In this document: one piece after another, positions 17,892 through 26,509 of the stretch
Layout of the letters: each line of letters begins with the position of its first letter
How positions within the stretch are numbered: position 1 is the first letter of the stretch
Source of the DNA: Trichocoleus desertorum ATA4-8-CV12
GTDB lineage: Bacteria; Cyanobacteriota; Cyanobacteriia; FACHB-46
Direction: 5' to 3'
Length of the DNA stretch: 64,000 bases
Assembly (NCBI GenBank): GCA_019358975.1
Contig: JAHHIL010000002.1
Location: 1-64,000, forward strand
The notes under the pieces: generated by a model
What the model saw: the letters and a program-made list of their open reading frames with translations, nothing else
What the model was told of the DNA's origin: nothing
Databases searched by the model: none
Translations under genes and position numbers: made by a program

Positions 17892-18347
17892 ATGGGACTT
17901 ATCGCAAATGGCAGCAAACTGGTTCGCGATTTAGAGAAGTCAGGCGCTTTAGGGTTCTATGTGCCTTTAGAAGGTGGCTTTGAAGGCCGCTATCAACGCC
18001 GTCTCCGGGCCGCTGGTTATGTGACGGTACATATGAGTGCTAAAGGTCTAGGCGACTTGTCCAGCTACTTGACTGGAGTTCATGGAGTCCGTCCGGCTCA
18101 CCTTGGCAAGAAAGATATTCGGGTTCACTTTGCGCCACCAATTCTGACCTATCAGCTAGAGAATCTGCCCACCCATGCCAAGGGCTTAGTGCTGTGGTTG
18201 ATTGAAGGCCATATTTTGTCGCGTGAGGAAGTTGAATTTCTAGCCCTACTACCCACCCTAGAGCCGCGAGTCAGGATAGTGGTAGAGCGCGGAGGCGATC
18301 GCGTTTGTCGTTGGCAACCGTTGCAAGAAACCTTGATTCCGGCGTAG
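17892..18347 (+). CDS. ndhN: NAD(P)H-quinone oxidoreductase subunit N
   Basis: 151 residues of the peripheral-arm NdhN subunit of the photosynthetic NDH-1 complex (plastoquinone reduction by ferredoxin in the thylakoid membrane; cyclic electron flow, respiration). The N-terminus LVRDLEKSGALGFYVPLEGG and the segment GRYQRRLRAAGYVT, then LTGVHGVRPAHLGKK, are diagnostic. The segment LPTHAKGLVLWLIEGHILS is also conserved. Length fits the family (about 150-160). The ATG at 17892 is the only start that preserves the family N-terminus. Single gene, followed by an IS200/IS605-type element whose left end begins about 37 bp past the stop. Confidence 0.95.
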   Translation: MGLIANGSKLVRDLEKSGALGFYVPLEGGFEGRYQRRLRAAGYVTVHMSAKGLGDLSSYLTGVHGVRPAHLGKKDIRVHFAPPILTYQLENLPTHAKGLVLWLIEGHILSREEVEFLALLPTLEPRVRIVVERGGDRVCRWQPLQETLIPA

Positions 18348-18384
18348 CTTTCTCAGCCCTTAGCGGTAACCCAAATATCATCAC

Positions 18385-19828
18385 TTAGCTTTTAGCCGCT
18401 AGCGGGGAAGCCCCGTGCTATACCTGTACTCAGGTTAGCGTCGGGATGAGAAGCGCGTGACTGAGGGTGCGTTGCCTGACTGATTCCGTAGGCCAGGGAA
18501 GGCAACAGCGCCCGTTGGCATAGCCTGCCGAAGGCATAGGAACACACTATCTATAATGCTTATCATAAATCTAGAAATACGCTAAGCTGAGGGTGTGATC
18601 AAAGCAACAAAGGTGCGAATTTATCCGACTGACGAGCAGGTCATTCAGCTGTCCAAAGATTTTGGCGCAACTCGATGGCTCTGGAATCAGTCGCTTTCCT
18701 TAATGTCTGCGACCTACAAGGAAACGGGTAAAGGCGTATCTGCTTACGACATGAAGAAGCGGATACCAGAACTAAAGAAAGAGTTTGAATGGCTGAAGGA
18801 AACCTATTCCCAGTGTCTCCAGCAATCGATCTTGAACCTCTCTCAAGCGTTTATCAACTTCTTTGAGGGGCGGGCAAAATACCCCACATTCAAAAGCAAG
18901 TTTGATAGGCAGTCGGTTCAATATCCTGCCAACGTAAAACTTCAGGGTGATGATGCGATTAAGTTCCCTGGGAATCTAGGCACCGTAAAAGCTAAAATCC
19001 ATCGCATTTTACCTACAGGCAAGATTAAGACCGTTACGGTATCTAAGACCCCTGAAGGGCGCTATTTTGCCTCTTTATTGATTGATGACGCTACCGCTCA
19101 GCCTGAAATTACCAGTGATGGTAAAGCCGTTGGGATTGACTTAGGGCTCATTGATTTTGCCGTCACTTCTGATGGCTCAAAGTTCAGCAATCCTAAGCAT
19201 CTTAAGAAACATGCTAAGAACTTAAAGCGTAAGCAGCAAAAGCTATCCAGAAAAACCAAGGGTAGTAAGACTCGCATGAAAGCGCGTCGCCTGGTCGCTA
19301 AAGTTCACGGCAAAATTGCCAGAGTCAGAGAAGATTTTCTCCACAAACTATCTCGCAAGCTAGTCAACGAAAACCAAGTTGTGGTGGTGGAAAATCTGGC
19401 AGTCAAAAACATGGTGAAGCATCACACCCTAGCTAAGGCTATCAGTGATGCTGGATGGGGTAAGTTCTGCACGATGCTCAACTACAAGGCAGAGTTTGAT
19501 GGCAAGACCTATCTTGAAATAGACAGGTTCTTCCCTTCGTCACACCTTTGCTCAAACACGCTGCTACCGATTCACAAGATGAATCTCTCTGTACGATTCT
19601 TTGATTGCCTTCATTGCCCGCAACGGCATGAGCGAGACGTGAATGCGGCAATCAATATCAGGAATGAAGGCTTGCGATTATTGGCGTTGGGAATCAGCGC
19701 TACTGCCAATCGAGGGAGTGTAAATCCGAAGGGTTCTGGACGTAAAAAATCCATGAATTCGGAGGTAACTCCCGTTGAAGTTGGAAGCCCGCGCTCTATC
19801 GCCTAGCGATGAGCGTCGGGTAATTCAC
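18385..19828 (+). mobile_element. IS200/IS605-type element A (tnpB only)
   Basis: Left end: flank TCAC (18381-18384), then a hairpin CGGGG-AAG-CCCCG (18403-18415). Right end: a near-perfect hairpin with CGCTC/GAGCG and ATCGC/GCGAT arms (19792-19815, one bulged T, loop CTA), followed by a terminal TTCAC (19824-19828). Subterminal hairpins, no terminal inverted repeats and no target duplication are the hallmark of this family. No tnpA (Y1 transposase) is present, so it cannot move on its own. About 180 bp between the left end and tnpB hold a TATAAT box (18552-18557). They also hold a GGCATAG repeat around a GCCT/AGGC stem. Exact ends are inferred. Confidence 0.7.
18595..19806 (+). CDS. tnpB: TnpB RNA-guided nuclease, zinc finger damaged
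   Basis: 403 residues with a GTG start. The N-terminal helix-turn region (VRIYPTDEQ, TRWLWNQSL) is normal. The RuvC residues are present: Asp in AVGIDLGLIDFAV (about 183), Glu in VVVVENLAVKNM and Asp in HERDVNAAINIRNEG. Family knowledge: TnpB is an omega-RNA-guided DNA endonuclease and the ancestor of Cas12. The zinc ribbon reads LCSNTLLPIHKMNLSVRF then CLHC: the first CxxC has lost its second Cys (CSNT for CSNC). I infer impaired or decaying function. The C-terminal 60 residues overlap the DNA expected to encode the omega RNA scaffold. Confidence 0.88.
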   Translation: MIKATKVRIYPTDEQVIQLSKDFGATRWLWNQSLSLMSATYKETGKGVSAYDMKKRIPELKKEFEWLKETYSQCLQQSILNLSQAFINFFEGRAKYPTFKSKFDRQSVQYPANVKLQGDDAIKFPGNLGTVKAKIHRILPTGKIKTVTVSKTPEGRYFASLLIDDATAQPEITSDGKAVGIDLGLIDFAVTSDGSKFSNPKHLKKHAKNLKRKQQKLSRKTKGSKTRMKARRLVAKVHGKIARVREDFLHKLSRKLVNENQVVVVENLAVKNMVKHHTLAKAISDAGWGKFCTMLNYKAEFDGKTYLEIDRFFPSSHLCSNTLLPIHKMNLSVRFFDCLHCPQRHERDVNAAINIRNEGLRLLALGISATANRGSVNPKGSGRKKSMNSEVTPVEVGSPRSIA

Positions 19829-19941
19829 CAATTAGGGCTTAGCCACCGACTAATTGCTAATTTTCCCATGCTTACTCGTGACACCCAGCGGTTTCATCCT
19901 CTAGACTGGACGAAAAATAAGGATGTACTGAGGTTTGCGTC

Positions 19942-20544
19942 GTGAAAGATCGGGACTATACGCTCATCATTGATAAAAGTGGTAGCATGTCCACTCCAGA
20001 TCAGCGCGGCGGTCGTAGCCGTTGGCTGGAAGTGCAAGAGTCCAGTTTGGCATTGGCGCGAAAGTGTGAGCAGTTCGATCCAGATGGCATTACGGTTTAT
20101 CTGTTCTCAGGCCGCTTCAAGCGCTATGACGATGTCACCTCGGCTAAGGTAGAACAGATTTTTCAGGAAAATGACCCCGCTGGAACCACTAATCTGGCTG
20201 CGGTGCTGCAAGATGCCACCAATTCCTACTTTCAGCGCAAAGCTGCTGGGAAAGCTAAGCCTGCTGGGGAAACCATTTTAGTGATTACAGATGGGGAACC
20301 AGACGATCGCCGAGCTGTGATGGAAGTGATTGTCGATGCCTCCCGAAAAATGGAGCGAGATGAAGAATTGGCCATTTCGTTTATTCAAATCGGAGCTGAC
20401 CCCCAAGCCACCAAGTTTCTTCAAGCTTTAGATGACCAACTCGCAGGAGTGGGAGCTAAGTTTGATATTTGTGATGCCATTACCTTTGCCGACATTGAGG
20501 ACATGAGCTTGAGTGAAGTGTTGCTCAATGCCATTAGCGACTAG
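19942..20544 (+). CDS. VWA-domain protein (TerY-like)
   Basis: A 200-residue single von Willebrand factor A domain with a GTG start. The MIDAS metal site is complete: DKSGS near residue 11, a Thr in GTTNLAAVLQD (about 92) and ITDGEPDD (about 117). No signal or membrane segment, so cytoplasmic. Such stand-alone VWA domains usually act as metal-dependent adaptor or scaffolding proteins, for example TerY in tellurite/stress clusters. The next gene begins 2 bp after the stop, so the pair is almost surely one transcript and may form a complex. Specific role unknown. Confidence 0.85.
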   Translation: MKDRDYTLIIDKSGSMSTPDQRGGRSRWLEVQESSLALARKCEQFDPDGITVYLFSGRFKRYDDVTSAKVEQIFQENDPAGTTNLAAVLQDATNSYFQRKAAGKAKPAGETILVITDGEPDDRRAVMEVIVDASRKMERDEELAISFIQIGADPQATKFLQALDDQLAGVGAKFDICDAITFADIEDMSLSEVLLNAISD

Positions 20545-20546
20545 AA

Positions 20547-20975
20547 GTGCAGAACGATATGGACTCAATTGACCAGTTGCTAGCGCAGGTCAGAGCTCAG
20601 TACAGCGAAACCGCTCCGCCACCAGCCCCAGCCTCTGAGATCTCTCTGCCAAACTCTCCCCCGCCGAAACCAGCTTCTTCGCGGCAGCATCAAGACCCGA
20701 TCGATAGCTTGTTGACGGAGGTCAAAGGACAGTATAAGGCTCAAGATGCTGCTGCCCAGGAAGCCCAACAACAGCTGTTAGTTGCGGAACAACAACGGCA
20801 AGCTCAATTGCAACAAGCCCGCCGAGCCGCTTTGGCTCGTACTGCTCAAGATTGGTTAAAGAACTTAGACCCATTGTCTACCGAAGGACTTTGGTTCCAC
20901 CAGTTTGCTGAGCAATATTCCTCCCAGTTAGAGGCAGCGATCGATTATCTAGCCGCTTTAGACGCAGATCACTAG
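20547..20975 (+). CDS. Conserved hypothetical, coiled-coil partner of VWA protein
   Basis: 142 residues from a GTG (an ATG at 20559 gives MDSIDQLLAQV). Two copies of a short motif, (S/P)IDQLLAQVRAQY near residue 8 and PIDSLLTEVKGQY near 52, are separated by a Pro-rich linker. A Gln/Ala-rich coiled coil follows (about 65-100), and then an acidic/aromatic tail TEGLWFHQFAEQYSSQLEAAIDYL. No known domain. It is 2 bp downstream of the VWA gene and probably functions with it. Confidence 0.75.
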   Translation: MQNDMDSIDQLLAQVRAQYSETAPPPAPASEISLPNSPPPKPASSRQHQDPIDSLLTEVKGQYKAQDAAAQEAQQQLLVAEQQRQAQLQQARRAALARTAQDWLKNLDPLSTEGLWFHQFAEQYSSQLEAAIDYLAALDADH

Positions 20976-21025
20976 ACTTCCTACACGAATGGGAAAGCGG
21001 TATGTCAAAAGCACCCTGAAAGATA

Positions 21026-22759
21026 TCAATAAACCTGCTCCTCAGCATCTGGAGCTAGAAAACTGACAACTGATGTCTCATCGGCTACCATAACGCGATC
21101 GCGCCCAGCAGCCTTAGCGCGGTACAAAGCGGTATCTGCCATCCGGATTACCGCCTCTCCGGTAGGCCCATGAATCGGAAAAGCAGCAACCCCGGCTGAA
21201 AGCGTAATCATGCCGAGAGCTTGGCGGTGATAATGCACACTCAGGTGGGCGATCGCCTCTCGGATTTGTTCGGCTCGTTGGCGCGTGATTTCTATAGAAG
21301 CATCCGGTAGGAGCAGCATTAGTTCTTCGCCACCGTAGCGACAAGCAATATCTGAAGCTCGAATCGAGTTTTTGATCAGCAAGCCTACCTCGCGCAGGAC
21401 TACATCTCCTGCTTCGTGACCAAAGGTATCATTGAAGCGCTTAAAGTGGTCAATATCCAGCATCACGATACCAAGGGGTTGTTGGTTACGTTCTGCCCGT
21501 CGCACTTCTCGCTCCAGCGATTCTTCCATATAGCGCCGATTAAATAGGCTAGTCAGAGGGTCGCGAATGCTTTGGTTTCGCAGGCTTTCACGCAGCTTGA
21601 GATTAGCAAAAGCTAGGGCAATATGTTCTGCGACTGTCGATGTCAGTAGTCGTTTTGTAGGCGTAAGGTCGCCTTGGTTGCCTGTCGCTAGATATAAGGT
21701 TCCTAAAGCTTCTCCCTGCGCCAGCATAGGGATACAACAGGACTCATTAGGCAAAGGAGCTTGGAGATGTTGGCAACGCAAGCTGCTATGACCGTTATCT
21801 ATAAAATAAGCTCGGCCCCGACGGAGTGCCCAGCAGTCTGTAGGGTCAAACATGGCTGGTGGCGCGGGTAGTGGTCCCCAAGAGGCGATCGCCTCCACTA
21901 AATTGCGAGATTCACTAGTGATATAAATCGCCCCAGACATACCGGGAAACAAAGGCTGCACCAACTCAGCTACTACAGCATAAGCCTCATCTAAAGTGAA
22001 GCAGGCTTGTAAAACATCGCTTAACTCTCCCAAGAGCGTAATTTCACGACTGCGTTGTTCTAGTTCTCCTACCCAACCTTTCAGCTTGGTTTCACTCTCT
22101 TGCAAAGCTAACCCGATGGTTTTACGTTGTCTAATGTCTCGGTTGATGGCAATGGCTGCAATTGGTAGCAGCGCAAATGCGAGGAATCCACCCAGGCCGA
22201 CGATTAGCGTTGTGTTGCGAGCTGCTAATTCTGCCTGACGCGATCGCTGCTGCAGTAAGCGATTTTCCTCAGTGACCATCTCCTCAATGAGGCGACGAAT
22301 TGCGTCCATCACCTCACGGCCTCGAGCTTCACGGATTGCTTGCTGAGCTGCTGTAAATCCCTGCTCCTGACGAATGTCTAAGACTGCTTCCAGCTTGTCT
22401 AGGCGCAGCTGGAGCAGAGGACGCAAGCTGTTAAGGCGCTCCTGCTGCCTAGGATTATCAGCGGTGAGCGCCTGAAGCGTGTCAACTTGGGCATTAATGG
22501 TGTTAATGGAGATGTAATAAGGTTCTAAATACTCTTCTTGTCCTGTAATGATGTATCCCCGCTGCCCAGTTTCAGCGTTGGCAATGTGGGAGAGTAAACT
22601 TTCTTCTGCCTCCAGCACCTGATAGGTATGATTTACCAAGCTTGCAGTGGCAACGAGTTGGGTGGTATTCCAATAAGCGAGGCCACCAATTAAGCCCAGT
22701 ACTAGAAAGGCGATACCAAAGCCAGTAGTAATACTTTTCTCGATCGACCACTTCATCAT
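21026..22759 (-). CDS. Diguanylate cyclase with CHASE3, GAF and GGDEF domains
   Basis: About 577 residues; I choose the ATG at 22759 over the GTG at 22771. Order: membrane segment (about 10-30), periplasmic CHASE3 helical sensor (about 35-175; motif NAETGQRGYIITGQEEYL), second membrane segment (about 185-205), coiled linker, GAF domain (about 240-395) and GGDEF domain (about 405-565). The active site reads YGGEEL. The inhibitory c-di-GMP site RASD lies five residues upstream of it (RxxD-x5-GGEE), so product inhibition is expected. It makes c-di-GMP from two GTP in response to an external signal. Monocistronic; the radical SAM gene ends nearby on the same strand. Confidence 0.93.
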   Translation of the reverse strand: MMKWSIEKSITTGFGIAFLVLGLIGGLAYWNTTQLVATASLVNHTYQVLEAEESLLSHIANAETGQRGYIITGQEEYLEPYYISINTINAQVDTLQALTADNPRQQERLNSLRPLLQLRLDKLEAVLDIRQEQGFTAAQQAIREARGREVMDAIRRLIEEMVTEENRLLQQRSRQAELAARNTTLIVGLGGFLAFALLPIAAIAINRDIRQRKTIGLALQESETKLKGWVGELEQRSREITLLGELSDVLQACFTLDEAYAVVAELVQPLFPGMSGAIYITSESRNLVEAIASWGPLPAPPAMFDPTDCWALRRGRAYFIDNGHSSLRCQHLQAPLPNESCCIPMLAQGEALGTLYLATGNQGDLTPTKRLLTSTVAEHIALAFANLKLRESLRNQSIRDPLTSLFNRRYMEESLEREVRRAERNQQPLGIVMLDIDHFKRFNDTFGHEAGDVVLREVGLLIKNSIRASDIACRYGGEELMLLLPDASIEITRQRAEQIREAIAHLSVHYHRQALGMITLSAGVAAFPIHGPTGEAVIRMADTALYRAKAAGRDRVMVADETSVVSFLAPDAEEQVY

Positions 22760-22787
22760 AGGGGGGTACACCTAGAAAAGACTGGCA

Positions 22788-24173
22788 CTAGACGCAGGAA
22801 GGAGCCTTTGGGGTTCCAGAAATGCAGGGTTGGGCAGCTGCATCGAGCAGGAGGCAAGTCTCCATAAATTCTTCGACGTTGCCAATTAGCCAAATTTTGG
22901 TTTGGAGTTGGCGAGCTAAGTCCTCAACGGTGGTGTCATCCAAGAAACAAGACTCTCCGTGCTTCAGCATTACCGTTGGCAGGAGAATTCCCTCGCCCAA
23001 ATCCTTGTCTTGGAGCGCAGGTAATAAATCGTGCCCAGTGAGCAAGCCTGTCACAGTGATCGATTGGCCCCAGTAGTCGCTGCAAAGTGCTACCAGTTCC
23101 ACCGTGAGTCCTTCGACTTGGTTGAGGCGTTGGAGCAACGGTTGAAACGCATGCTCAACGGCATTTCCTACGATCCAAGTTAGCTTGCGGGGAGGAGAAA
23201 TTTGCTGGGGTAAACGAGCGGCTGCGGCAGCAAAGGTTTGGAGAAATTGCTGAATTGAGCCGACGCCATTACCCAGTTGGGGGTAGTCTTCGTAATGCGA
23301 TTCAGGTGGGAGGGGTTGGCCCCCAATCAAAAACCACTCATCCGCTAACCAGGCGAAGGTGGAGTTAAAGCGCTGTTGAAATTGGGCTTGAAGCGTCTGA
23401 ACTTGGGTAATCACTTCTTGCGCTTTTTCTGGCGTGACAGGCACCAACTCATCTTGCTCAGGCCGAAAGCGAGTCAGTCCCACTGGCACCACCGCGACAG
23501 AAGCGATCGCAGGCATTTCGCCTGCGTGAAACTCAGCTAAGTCCAGCAAGGTTCGCTCGAGGTGCACCCCATCATTAATGCCTGGGCAAACCACCACCTG
23601 AGCATGAATCTGCAATCGACGCTCTTGGAACCATTGCAACTGCGATCGCAACTGTCCCGCTCTGGGGTTCTTCAGCAGCCGAGTTCTAATCTCTGGCTCG
23701 GTGGCATGGACTGAGACATAAAGCGGAGAGAGCCGCATCTGCTCAATGCGATCCCATTCTCGCTGAGTCAGGTTGGTGAGGGTTAAGTAGCTGCCATACA
23801 GAAAGCTGAGGCGATAGTCGTCGTCCTTGAGATACAGCGTTTGGCGCATCCCAGGCGGTTGCTGATCAATAAAGCAAAACGGACAGCGGTTATTACACTG
23901 GATTAGACCATCAAATAGAGCGGTGTCAAACTCCAGTCCCAGATCTTCATCAAAATCTTTTTCGATCTCGATCTCATGGCTTTTCCCTTTGGCATCTAGA
24001 ACTTCTAGCTCTAGGACTTCATCAGCACAGAGAAACTGATAGTCGATTAGGTCGCGGGGTTTCTGGCCGTTGATGGACACTAAGCGATCGCCTGGTTCAA
24101 ATCCAATCTCAGCCGCAATTGAGTCAGGGAGAACCTTGGTAATTAAAGCTGGACGGATAGAAACTTCGCTCAT
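22788..24173 (-). CDS. TIGR03279 family radical SAM protein with N-terminal PDZ
   Basis: 461 residues. It begins with a PDZ-like domain (residues 8-60; IAAEIGFEPGDRLVSINGQK). A radical SAM core follows with the cluster motif CNNRCPFCFIDQ near residue 93 (CX3CX2C). The C-terminal DUF512 region carries Fe-S- or substrate-binding patterns (DEWFLIGGQPLPPESHYEDYPQ, LVPVTP). This is TIGR03279, found in cyanobacteria, Firmicutes and others; no reaction is established. Length (about 430-460) matches. It is transcribed in the same direction as the diguanylate cyclase and uppP, but with gaps that suggest separate promoters. Confidence 0.93.
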   Translation of the reverse strand: MSEVSIRPALITKVLPDSIAAEIGFEPGDRLVSINGQKPRDLIDYQFLCADEVLELEVLDAKGKSHEIEIEKDFDEDLGLEFDTALFDGLIQCNNRCPFCFIDQQPPGMRQTLYLKDDDYRLSFLYGSYLTLTNLTQREWDRIEQMRLSPLYVSVHATEPEIRTRLLKNPRAGQLRSQLQWFQERRLQIHAQVVVCPGINDGVHLERTLLDLAEFHAGEMPAIASVAVVPVGLTRFRPEQDELVPVTPEKAQEVITQVQTLQAQFQQRFNSTFAWLADEWFLIGGQPLPPESHYEDYPQLGNGVGSIQQFLQTFAAAAARLPQQISPPRKLTWIVGNAVEHAFQPLLQRLNQVEGLTVELVALCSDYWGQSITVTGLLTGHDLLPALQDKDLGEGILLPTVMLKHGESCFLDDTTVEDLARQLQTKIWLIGNVEEFMETCLLLDAAAQPCISGTPKAPSCV

Positions 24174-24274
24174 GAATTTGTCAGCGCTCGAAAAGCTTCA
24201 GGGAGGGTAGTGAATGCAAAAAATGACTGAAAATTTTACATTTACAGTACCTCACTATTCTAGAGAGTCCCGCT

Positions 24275-25246
24275 TCAGGTGTTACGTAAAACACCAGCGG
24301 CGAGCGCTGCTAAAATGGTTGCCCCAAATCCTAACCGATACCAAACAAAGATCCAGGTGTTGCAGTTTTGCAGATAGCGCAATAACCAGGCGATAGACAG
24401 GTAAGAAAAGACAAAGGCTGAAATGGTGCCTACTAAGACCAAAGACAAATCCATTTGGCCCAGCGCTTCCTTAAAAAACTGATATAAGGTCGCGATCGCT
24501 AAAGTGGGCAACCCCAGTAAAAAAGAGAATCTAGCAGCCGCTTGCCGCTCCAAACCTAAAAATAGCGCTGTGGTTAAGGTAGAGCCTGAGCGAGAAACAC
24601 CGGGTACTAAAGCTAGCATTTGTCCCAAACCAATCAGAATCCCGTCTTGAATTTGCAAAGACTCAAAACTGCGCTTCCGACTCCCAAACTTCTCCGCCGC
24701 TCCTAGCAGTAGGGACATAACAATCGAAGCGATCGCGATCGTCGCCATACTATTGATCAAAGAACCGTTGTCGTTTAGTGCCTTTTTGAGCAAATAGCCA
24801 CCTGCTATGGCTGGAATAGTGCCCACCACAATCCCGACCAAGAGCTTCCATTCCTCCCGTTGCCAGTCCCGCTTTTGGGCCGCTTGCCATCCCCCAACAA
24901 AAATGCTGCTGACATCAGACCAGAAGTAGATCAAGACTGCAATCACACTGCCAAACTGAATCGTCGCGACAAACGGTTTAGCTCCTACCGTTGACCAACC
25001 CATCGCTTTGGTGAAGACCTGGAGGTGGGCGGTACTACTAATGGGTAAGAACTCTGTAACGCCTTGCACAATGCCTAAGATGAAGGCTTGAAACAGCTCC
25101 ATCAACCAGTTGGCGGAACTGGCTTCTGGGGTGGCAATTGCCCAGAGAGAGGGAAGTTCTGCTAGCTGTCCCATCCTGTCCCAGGGAATCAATGCTGCTT
25201 CTAAGGAACAGCTGAGCCACACCAAACTGCTTACGCCAATTGCCAT
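24275..25246 (-). CDS. uppP: Undecaprenyl-diphosphatase
   Basis: 323 residues of the BacA/UppP family, an integral membrane enzyme that dephosphorylates undecaprenyl diphosphate to recycle the lipid carrier for cell-wall synthesis. Motif 1 is GIVQGVTEFLPISSTAHL (residues about 57-74). Motif 2 is LVPGVSRSGSTLTTALFLG near residue 225. About eight membrane segments. The start at 25246 has a GGAG seven bases upstream. Met49 (25102) would give the 275-residue classical length, so the first 48 residues, including a hydrophobic stretch, are a cyanobacterial-type extension or mis-start. The stop lies in a region with an ordinary flank. Confidence 0.94.
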   Translation of the reverse strand: MAIGVSSLVWLSCSLEAALIPWDRMGQLAELPSLWAIATPEASSANWLMELFQAFILGIVQGVTEFLPISSTAHLQVFTKAMGWSTVGAKPFVATIQFGSVIAVLIYFWSDVSSIFVGGWQAAQKRDWQREEWKLLVGIVVGTIPAIAGGYLLKKALNDNGSLINSMATIAIASIVMSLLLGAAEKFGSRKRSFESLQIQDGILIGLGQMLALVPGVSRSGSTLTTALFLGLERQAAARFSFLLGLPTLAIATLYQFFKEALGQMDLSLVLVGTISAFVFSYLSIAWLLRYLQNCNTWIFVWYRLGFGATILAALAAGVLRNT

Positions 25247-25296
25247 GCATATACTCCAGGAAAATAATCAGCTCGGTATCAAGTTTTTACTAGGGT

Positions 25297-25314
25297 TCCC
25301 GCTCTTTAGCGGGA
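25297..25314 (+). repeat. Solitary hairpin like an IS605 right-end stem
   Basis: TCCCGCT-CTTT-AGCGGGA is a perfect 7-bp stem with a CTTT loop. It is very similar to the subterminal stem of element C (CCCCG...TTCTTTAGAG...CGGGG). No tnpB is nearby. It lies in the 340-bp divergent spacer between uppP and the DUF3120 gene and could be the scar of an excised or decayed element. Confidence 0.45.
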
Positions 25315-25620
25315 CAAGTTAACTAAAAGTTCTTGTAGCCATCAGCCGCCCACAACCCATTGGACTCACTCAAAAACAACCAGCAAAGTCAGACTTTCAC
25401 CTGCTCTGGTATAGCGTAATTGAATGTTACAAAGTTGTGAAAGTTTCAATGAGCACATGGCAGAAAATTGATTGCAGCCTCTTGCAAGAGAAAAACAAAG
25501 TTATGATGAATGGGATACCCCCCAGGGGGATTTGCTTGTGTTATGTTAAAAAAAGTAAATTAAATAAGAAAAATTAAAAATACTTTGTCTTCCTTTACTC
25601 CCTTCTCCCCATCCTCTCGC

Positions 25621-26307
25621 ATGGTTGATTCAGCCTCAGAAAGGTCATCTACCCCAATTTGGCAGTTACGACTGGGTCAAACCTGGGCCATGCTTCTGGC
25701 GGCTGTATTTCTAGTAGCAGTCCCAGTGTTTGTTCAGGCTCCTTTGGTACGCTGGTTTCCAGAATTAAGTTTGCTCATGACTGGGGGGTGGCTTGGTCTC
25801 AGTTTAATTCTGATGGCTCGCGATCGCACTCAGCTTTGGGGAGATTTGCTCTTCGGATTTACCTGGAGTTGGCTGGCAGGCTCGATTTACTGGGGATGGT
25901 TTCGTTGGGAGCCGTTGCTGCACCTACCCATCGAAGCAATTGGTTTGCCTGTGGCCATTTGGTGCTTGCTGCGCCAGTGGGGAAAAGTAGGAAACTTTTT
26001 TTATTTAGGATCTCTATTTGGCACGGTTGTTACCGACCTTTATTTCTATATCGTGGATCTAATTCCCCATTGGCGGCAGTTGATGCAGGTTGATCCCGCG
26101 TTAGCATTACCAATTTTCCAGAATGCGATCGCCCAGATGCGCACACCCTGGGGAGCAGGTTGGGCAGCGGTGTTGGGGATCACCTTGTTGGTGGTGGGAT
26201 TATTGCCACTCCGCTCTCAGAAACCCCATTGGTGGGCTTTTGGCGGAGCTGTGCTGAGCACAATCTTAGTAGATGGTTTATTCTGGTTGGTAGCTTCTGC
26301 GGCTTAA
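25621..26307 (+). CDS. DUF3120 membrane protein
   Basis: About 228 residues from the ATG at 25621 (a TTG at 25585 is upstream, but in pyrimidine-rich sequence without a ribosome site). Seven hydrophobic segments alternate with short loops. The text WLAGSIYWGWFRWEPLLHLPIEAIGLP and FYLGSLFGTVVTDLYFYIVDLIP matches the cyanobacterial DUF3120 family. No function known. The upstream 330 bp are AT-rich near the start. Confidence 0.85.
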   Translation: MVDSASERSSTPIWQLRLGQTWAMLLAAVFLVAVPVFVQAPLVRWFPELSLLMTGGWLGLSLILMARDRTQLWGDLLFGFTWSWLAGSIYWGWFRWEPLLHLPIEAIGLPVAIWCLLRQWGKVGNFFYLGSLFGTVVTDLYFYIVDLIPHWRQLMQVDPALALPIFQNAIAQMRTPWGAGWAAVLGITLLVVGLLPLRSQKPHWWAFGGAVLSTILVDGLFWLVASAA

Positions 26308-26509
26308 GCACCTGAGTTGCTGCTAGTCAGCATTCTGAGGATTAACCCCTCTGAACTTCGGGTGAGCACTTCAATCGTAGAAAGATTTTGCTTACAATTC
26401 TTAGTTAATTTTCCGACAGCATTCACTGGCATAAGTAGATGTGTCATGGATAGTCATAGATAGATGTGTCAGGATGCATCATAGGGAAAGATGCAGTGAT
26501 TCTTAGCCT

